From JBCCDY01 sp039030555 (lineage in GTDB: Bacteria; Bacteroidota; Bacteroidia; Cytophagales; Cyclobacteriaceae), in contig JBCCDY010000006.1 in the NCBI GenBank assembly GCA_039030555.1, forward strand, positions 62,001 through 126,000: 64,000 nt of DNA. The letters run 5' to 3'. Below, piece after piece: positions 59,985 to 64,000 of this stretch. How positions within the stretch are numbered: position 1 is the first letter of the stretch; the number at the start of each line of letters is the position of its first letter. The notes beneath the pieces were generated by a model, which was not told the DNA's origin, did not search any database, and worked only from the letters and a program-made list of their open reading frames with translations. Both the position numbers and the translations under genes were made by a program.

Positions 59985-60350
59985 TTAATCCCAGCTTAGT
60001 TCTTCGTCAAGCCTTGATTTTCCATTTTCATTCGATCCTGCAGTCGCTAAATCATCTTCGTATTCTCTATCGAATTCACTAAAGTCAACATCAGGCATTA
60101 ATTCGTTCTTTACATGATTGACCGTTCCCTGCAATGCCTCCATGAATTTATTGAAGTCCTCTTTGTACAAAAAGATCTTATGCTTTTCGTAGAAGAACCC
60201 ATCATCTTTATATCTTCTTTTACTCTCCGTGATTGTCAAGTAATAATCATTTGACCGAGTTGATTTAACATCAAAAAAATAAGTCCTCTTTCCCGCTCTT
60301 ACTCTTTCCGAGTAAATTTCATTTCTATCCAAATCTTTTTTCTCTTCCAC
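59985..60350 (-). CDS. PUR-alpha-like nucleic-acid-binding protein (DUF3276), GTG start
   Basis: 121 residues. The start codon is GTG at 60350, which gives the expected opening MEEKKDLDRNEIYSERVRAG. The RVRAGKRTYFFDVKSTRSND and YYLTITESKRR segments match the bacterial PUR family (DUF3276) found in Bacteroidota and spirochaetes. The fold has two PUR repeats per dimer and binds single-stranded DNA or RNA. The physiological role is not known. It has its own terminator and a 160-bp upstream gap to the divergent DUF58 gene. Confidence 0.93.
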   Translation of the reverse strand: MEEKKDLDRNEIYSERVRAGKRTYFFDVKSTRSNDYYLTITESKRRYKDDGFFYEKHKIFLYKEDFNKFMEALQGTVNHVKNELMPDVDFSEFDREYEDDLATAGSNENGKSRLDEELSWD

Positions 60351-60512
60351 CGTTCTTTGTTTAGTTGATTTAAAGAATCACTTTTTCAAATTAAAAATTG
60401 TTTAAATATAGAATAATTAAATTCATTATTGCAAATGAAAACGTTTAGGTAAACGGCTTTAAAAAAGGTAATAAACTGAATATCAAATACTTGATAATTA
60501 AATTCGAAGCGT

Positions 60513-61421
60513 GTGAGCGACATTAAACACCAAGATGTAAAGCATATTGAAAATTATGAATTGCTAGCCAAGCAACTCGTGGAAGGATTCATAACGGGTC
60601 TGCATCGATCTCCGTATCATGGTTTTTCAGTAGAATTTGCTGAACATAAACAGTACAATGTAGGGGAAAGTACCAGACATATCGATTGGAAGGCATACGC
60701 TAAAACTGATCGCCTTTATGTGAAAAGGTACGAAGAAGAAACCAACCTAAGGTGTACCATTCTGATTGATAACTCTTCTTCTATGCGCTATCCAAGTGCT
60801 GAAAAAGGTAAGATCAGATTTGCTTTACAAGCGGCTTCAGGACTCATTTATCTTTTACAGAGACAAAGGGATGCAGTTGGACTAGTCTCTTTTTCAGAAG
60901 GAATAGATATGGAAACAGCGGTGAAATCTACCGGAAGCCATGCACATAGCCTATTCAATCAACTTAATACAATCTATAATGAGCAGGTTGAAGAAAGGAA
61001 TACAAACATTCCTGAGGTTCTTCATAAGCTCGCCAAAAGTATTCATAAAAGAAGCCTCGTTGTAGTTCTTAGTGACCTTATTAACTCCTCCTCGGATTTA
61101 GATGATGTTTTTAAAGCTCTTCAACATCTTAAGCATAAAAAACACGAAATTTTATTGTTCCATATTAAGGATGCTGAAACAGAGGATGACTTTGAGTTCT
61201 CCGATCTTCCTCATGTATTTGTCGACCTTGAAACGAAAGAGAAAATACATTTAAACCCAGGTGAGTTAAAAGAAGAGTATAAGAAGCAGCGGGAAGAATT
61301 TAAAAAGAAGATTTATATGAAATGCCATCAGAACCGCATTGACCTTATTGAAGCAGATATCAATGAAGGCGTAAATGAAATTCTGAGGGCATATTTAATC
61401 AAAAGAAAAAGAATGCTGTGA
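60513..61421 (+). CDS. DUF58 (von Willebrand factor A-like) protein, GTG start
   Basis: 302 residues from GTG 60513. The DUF58 hallmark HIDWKAYAKTDRLYVKRYEE precedes a VWA-like domain with a MIDAS motif ILIDNSSSMRYP, and VVVLSDLINSSSD holds further metal-site residues. Such proteins usually work next to MoxR ATPases, and in Bacteroidota lie in the Bat aerotolerance cluster; here no MoxR or bat gene is seen nearby. It may be an isolated family member. The 3' region contains the heptamer tandem repeat. Confidence 0.92.
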   Translation: MSDIKHQDVKHIENYELLAKQLVEGFITGLHRSPYHGFSVEFAEHKQYNVGESTRHIDWKAYAKTDRLYVKRYEEETNLRCTILIDNSSSMRYPSAEKGKIRFALQAASGLIYLLQRQRDAVGLVSFSEGIDMETAVKSTGSHAHSLFNQLNTIYNEQVEERNTNIPEVLHKLAKSIHKRSLVVVLSDLINSSSDLDDVFKALQHLKHKKHEILLFHIKDAETEDDFEFSDLPHVFVDLETKEKIHLNPGELKEEYKKQREEFKKKIYMKCHQNRIDLIEADINEGVNEILRAYLIKRKRML

Positions 61422-61501
61422 ACAATTATCTATGAATAATGAGTAATTAATAATTGTAAGTCGTTAGATACTACCGTAACTTACTAAGCTCATTATTATA
61501 T

Positions 61502-61634
61502 TAATTGCTAATTGCTAATTGCTAATTGCTAATTGCTAATTGCTAATTGCTAATTGCTAATTGCTAATTGCTAATTGCTAATTGCTAATTGCTAATTGCT
61601 AATTGCTAATTGCTAATTGCTAATTGCTAATTGC
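61502..61634. repeat. Nineteen-copy heptanucleotide tandem repeat (AATTGCT)n
   Basis: The unit AATTGCT repeats without a single mismatch for 133 bp (about 19 copies), ending 1 bp before the ferredoxin stop codon on the minus strand and starting about 80 bp after the DUF58 stop. It lies in the 3' untranslated region of both convergent genes. The AT-rich segment before it (61421-61500) contains a related degenerate motif and a CAATTAT/ATAATTG dyad. Such perfect tracts should vary in copy number by slippage. Confidence 0.98.
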
Positions 61635-61635
61635 C

Positions 61636-61980
61636 TTAAAGGTGCATCCACTCTTTTTTAGCAGTAAGTTCTTCTTCTGTTTCTTCGTAGTCCGGATCTG
61701 GCACACAACAATCTACCGGGCAAACCGCCGCACACTGAGGTTCTTCATGGAAACCTGTACATTCTGTACATTTTCCTGAAACGATATAATAAAACTCATC
61801 AGAGACCGGTTCTTGACTTTCGTTGCCATCTACTACGGTTCCATCTTCCAGTTCCACTTCATTCAAGTCCGTACCCCCGGCCCATGTCCATTCAACTCCA
61901 CCTTCGTAGATCGCTGTATTCGGGCATTCCGGCTCACATGCACCACAATTGATGCATTCATCAGTAATCATTATAGCCAT
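61636..61980 (-). CDS. Two-cluster 4Fe-4S ferredoxin
   Basis: 114 residues. The first cluster motif is CINCGACEPECPN (CxxCxxCxxxCP). The second is CTECTGFHEEPQCAAVCPVD, with CxxC then a spacer of 8, Cys, three residues, Cys. This is the 4Fe-4S dicluster ferredoxin of the Fdx/YfhL type with a longer loop in the second motif. It carries electrons between redox enzymes in the cytosol. It is divergent from the acyl-CoA reductase gene (104-bp gap), with which it may be functionally linked. The stop codon abuts the heptamer repeat. Confidence 0.95.
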   Translation of the reverse strand: MAIMITDECINCGACEPECPNTAIYEGGVEWTWAGGTDLNEVELEDGTVVDGNESQEPVSDEFYYIVSGKCTECTGFHEEPQCAAVCPVDCCVPDPDYEETEEELTAKKEWMHL

Positions 61981-62083
61981 TGGACGATAATAGTTAGATA
62001 TTAAAAAAATTAAAAACCAAAATTAGAAACATTATGTTTGCCTTCCAACCAAATCAAACAAGAAGCACTGCATAAAAATTTCC

Positions 62084-63100
62084 ATGGAGAAGCGTTTATT
62101 TTCAAATCATTTAAAATGTCTTAGAGAGGAAATTGTCAAGTCGGAAAAACCGAGAAGGTTGGAGGCTATAAGTAGGGCAGAACGTGAAAATCCTTGGTTT
62201 ACCCAAGAAAATATCCAAAGAGCTATTGCGGGTATAGAAACAATGCTTGCTGAAGATGACTTTGAGAAATGGTTTTCTAATTATTCGTTGCCAGCCACTC
62301 CCCCCAGAAAAAATGTGGGAGTAGTTATGGCCGGGAATATACCCATGGTTGGTTTTCACGATGCTTTATGCGTTCTAGCTTCTGGAAACAAACTTTCTGC
62401 CAAGTTAAGCTCGCAAGACAAGGCATTAATGAGCTGGATATTTGAAGAGCTTCGAGAGATTGACACGATTTATGAGTTTCTAATCGAAGAAATCGACAAA
62501 GTGAAAGAGGTAGATGCTGTGATAGCTACAGGGAGCGATAACACAGCACGATATTTCGAATACTATTTTAAGGACATACCTCAAATCATAAGAAAGAATA
62601 GAACTTCTGTTGCTTTACTTGATGGTAATGAATCTGCGGATGACCTTGAAAAACTGTCAGATGATATTTTCCAGTACTTCGGTTTGGGTTGCAGAAACGT
62701 CTCAAAACTTTATGTACCGAAAGATTATAATCTTGATGGTCTTTATAATGCTTTTAAAAAGTATGAGTCATGTAGAGATTTTCATAAATACGTAAATAAC
62801 TATGAATACAACATGGCTATTTATCTCATGAAGAGAAGTGATATTTACGACCTCAGCACTGTAATTTTAGAAAAGAGTAAACAACTGGTTTCTCCGATAG
62901 CGGTTGTTTATCTTGAAGAGTATAGTGCATTGAAAGATGTCAAATCGGAATTAAAGTCGAAAGAGGAAAAGATTCAGTGTGTTGTAGGTAATAACCCTGA
63001 TCTGTGCTCCGTCAAGTTTGGGCAAACTCAATCTCCTCAGCTTTGGGACTACGCCGATAATGTTGATACTATGGAATTTCTGATTGGCTTAAATGAATAA
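62084..63100 (+). CDS. LuxC-type acyl-CoA reductase
   Basis: 338 residues, related to LuxC (acyl-CoA reductase/aldehyde dehydrogenase-like). NAD(P)-binding and catalytic elements include VMAGNIPMVGFHDALCVL, IATGSDNTARYFEYYF and YFGLGCRNVSKLYVP with the presumed nucleophile Cys. It is shorter than LuxC itself (about 480 residues) and lacks its N-terminal part. The product would be an aldehyde from an acyl-CoA. In Bacteroidota this gene often sits next to a ferredoxin gene, as here. The AtoE-like transporter overlaps its 3' end by 8 bp. Confidence 0.85.
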   Translation: MEKRLFSNHLKCLREEIVKSEKPRRLEAISRAERENPWFTQENIQRAIAGIETMLAEDDFEKWFSNYSLPATPPRKNVGVVMAGNIPMVGFHDALCVLASGNKLSAKLSSQDKALMSWIFEELREIDTIYEFLIEEIDKVKEVDAVIATGSDNTARYFEYYFKDIPQIIRKNRTSVALLDGNESADDLEKLSDDIFQYFGLGCRNVSKLYVPKDYNLDGLYNAFKKYESCRDFHKYVNNYEYNMAIYLMKRSDIYDLSTVILEKSKQLVSPIAVVYLEEYSALKDVKSELKSKEEKIQCVVGNNPDLCSVKFGQTQSPQLWDYADNVDTMEFLIGLNE

Positions 63101-64000
63101 TAAGAAAATAGTCGTTTTTCTTGAGAAGTATCTTCCTTCTCCTTTCTCCATAGCTTTTCTACTTACCCTTATTTCGATCATTCTCGCTTTCTTCTTCACT
63201 AAATCTCCTGAAGAAAGTACATTTTACTTCATAGATATTCTTGGGTTTTGGGAAAAGGGATTCTGGGAGCTTTTGAGCTTTACCATGCAAATGTCCCTGA
63301 TCCTCCTTTTGGGGCATGTCTTAGCTATTTCTCCTATTATGAAAAAGCTAACAAGCGGAATAACACAATACTGTACGTCTACAGCAAAAGCCGCTTTTAT
63401 CATCAGCTTTACTGCCATATTCATCAGTTACATCAACTGGGGAATGTGTTTAATTATAGGCGCTGTATTTGTTCGAGAAGTTGGGGAGTATGCAATTAGA
63501 AATGGAATCAAGATCAGCTACCCAATTTTAGGAGCAGCAGGCTATTCAGGTATGATGACCTGGCATGGAGGCTTTTCCGGTTCAGCACCATTAGTGGTTT
63601 CTCAACCAGGGCATTTTCTTGAAAGCAAAATGGGTGTTTTACCAATATCCGAAACCCTACTATCCCCATTGAACATTGTAGTCTTTCTTTCCACTATAAT
63701 AATTATTCCGGCCTTCTTTTATTTGATCGGAAAAAAAACTGCTGCTAAACACGACATATCAGAATATCATTTTTTGATAGAGAAAACAGATGGTTCAAAG
63801 CTTAACTCAAATGAAGATAGCGACTCTCAAAATCTTGATCAAAAAAGATGGCCTGCGTTAGTTTTAGGACTTCTAGTAGTATTATTAAGCTTAATTAAAG
63901 CATTTGAATCGAGCTCTGATTCCTTTCTGGGCTTTATCAACCTCAATTATGTAAATTTTTTACTCTTCGGGCTGGGCATTTTATTACATGGTAGCTTCAA
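63093..64000 (+). CDS. AtoE-like short-chain fatty acid transporter (cut by the right edge)
   Basis: Read by hand from ATG 63093: the frame stays open to the window end (about 302 codons) and encodes a hydrophobic transporter beginning MNNKKIVVFLEKYLPSPFSI. The strongly conserved MMTWHGGFSGSAPLVVSQPG matches the AtoE/short-chain fatty acid transporter family. Several membrane segments are seen at about residues 18-35, 60-80, 95-125, 140-165, 195-215 and 250-290. Full length is probably about 440 residues. It overlaps the acyl-CoA reductase stop, so the two form an operon: uptake of short-chain acids and reduction of acyl-CoA (inference). Confidence 0.85.
   Translation, partial: MNNKKIVVFLEKYLPSPFSIAFLLTLISIILAFFFTKSPEESTFYFIDILGFWEKGFWELLSFTMQMSLILLLGHVLAISPIMKKLTSGITQYCTSTAKAAFIISFTAIFISYINWGMCLIIGAVFVREVGEYAIRNGIKISYPILGAAGYSGMMTWHGGFSGSAPLVVSQPGHFLESKMGVLPISETLLSPLNIVVFLSTIIIIPAFFYLIGKKTAAKHDISEYHFLIEKTDGSKLNSNEDSDSQNLDQKRWPALVLGLLVVLLSLIKAFESSSDSFLGFINLNYVNFLLFGLGILLHGSF

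Noticed and set aside
61502..61634. Possible CRISPR array at the heptamer tract
   Set aside because: The unit is 7 bp and contiguous; there are no spacers of 25-40 bp between direct repeats, so it is a simple tandem repeat despite the orphan cas6 nearby.

Overview
The window looks like chromosomal DNA from a free-living, probably marine or gliding Bacteroidota bacterium of the Cytophagales type. The evidence is AT-rich DNA, a type IX secretion (T9SS) sorting domain on a giant surface protein, a T9SS plug-type gene, a PUR/DUF3276 protein, a 58-residue Hc1-like histone, menaquinone genes, two ECF sigma modules with Bacteroidota-type partner genes, and promoter boxes of the TAnnTTTG type. I cannot assign genus or species. 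No phage, plasmid, insertion sequence, rRNA, tRNA or CRISPR array was recognised. 

Layout. 1-3905 (minus): menaquinone genes menF-menD-small helical protein-menE, with menE running off the left edge; menA lies apart at 12.5-13.4 kb. 4.1-6.1 kb (plus): a lipoprotein, a TPR protein and a cytosolic unknown. 6.2-15.2 kb (minus): housekeeping genes hemL, a TPR/periplasmic-binding-fold protein resembling LpoA in architecture, guaA, a SUI1/YciH factor, a universal stress protein, menA and argS. 15.4-17.3 kb (minus): two adjacent guanidino-group-modifying enzymes. 17.4-19.1 kb: an AlkB-type membrane hydroxylase divergent from a TetR regulator, with a dyad operator overlapping the alkB promoter. 19.1-24.4 kb (minus): a 1772-residue T9SS-exported surface protein with a seven-blade YVTN propeller, cadherin-like and Ig-like repeats. 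24.6-28.4 kb: GNAT, rhodanese, LysR and M1 peptidase genes. 28.6-32.1 kb (plus): a TPR/SpoIIE-type phosphatase and an OmpL47-repeat protein. 32.1-34.8 kb (minus): ECF sigma, membrane-anchored partner, Spy-like protein and an outer-membrane protein. 35-39.5 kb (minus): a short membrane ORF, a Usp protein, serC and a serB-serA fusion, so all three phosphorylated serine-biosynthesis activities sit in two neighbouring genes that share a leader element. 40-50.4 kb: a Na/Ca exchanger, a transsulfuration enzyme, a VTT protein, YfiR, MscS, a DUF3352-like protein, the Hc1-like histone and an alpha-oxoamine synthase. 50.6-54 kb (plus): accC-DUF1015-maf. 54.3-57.9 kb: a second ECF sigma with an envelope-spanning partner, and the T9SS plug protein. 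57.9-64 kb: an orphan cas6, ychF, the PUR protein, a DUF58 protein, a 19-copy heptanucleotide tandem repeat, ferredoxin, LuxC-type acyl-CoA reductase and an AtoE-like transporter cut by the right edge. 

The observations most worth following are: the shared leader element with matching 12-codon upstream ORFs before serC and serBA; the beta-propeller that appears inserted into an Ig-like domain of the T9SS protein; the orphan Cas6; the heptamer tract at the ferredoxin stop codon; and the LpoA-like TPR/binding-protein fusion between guaA and hemL.
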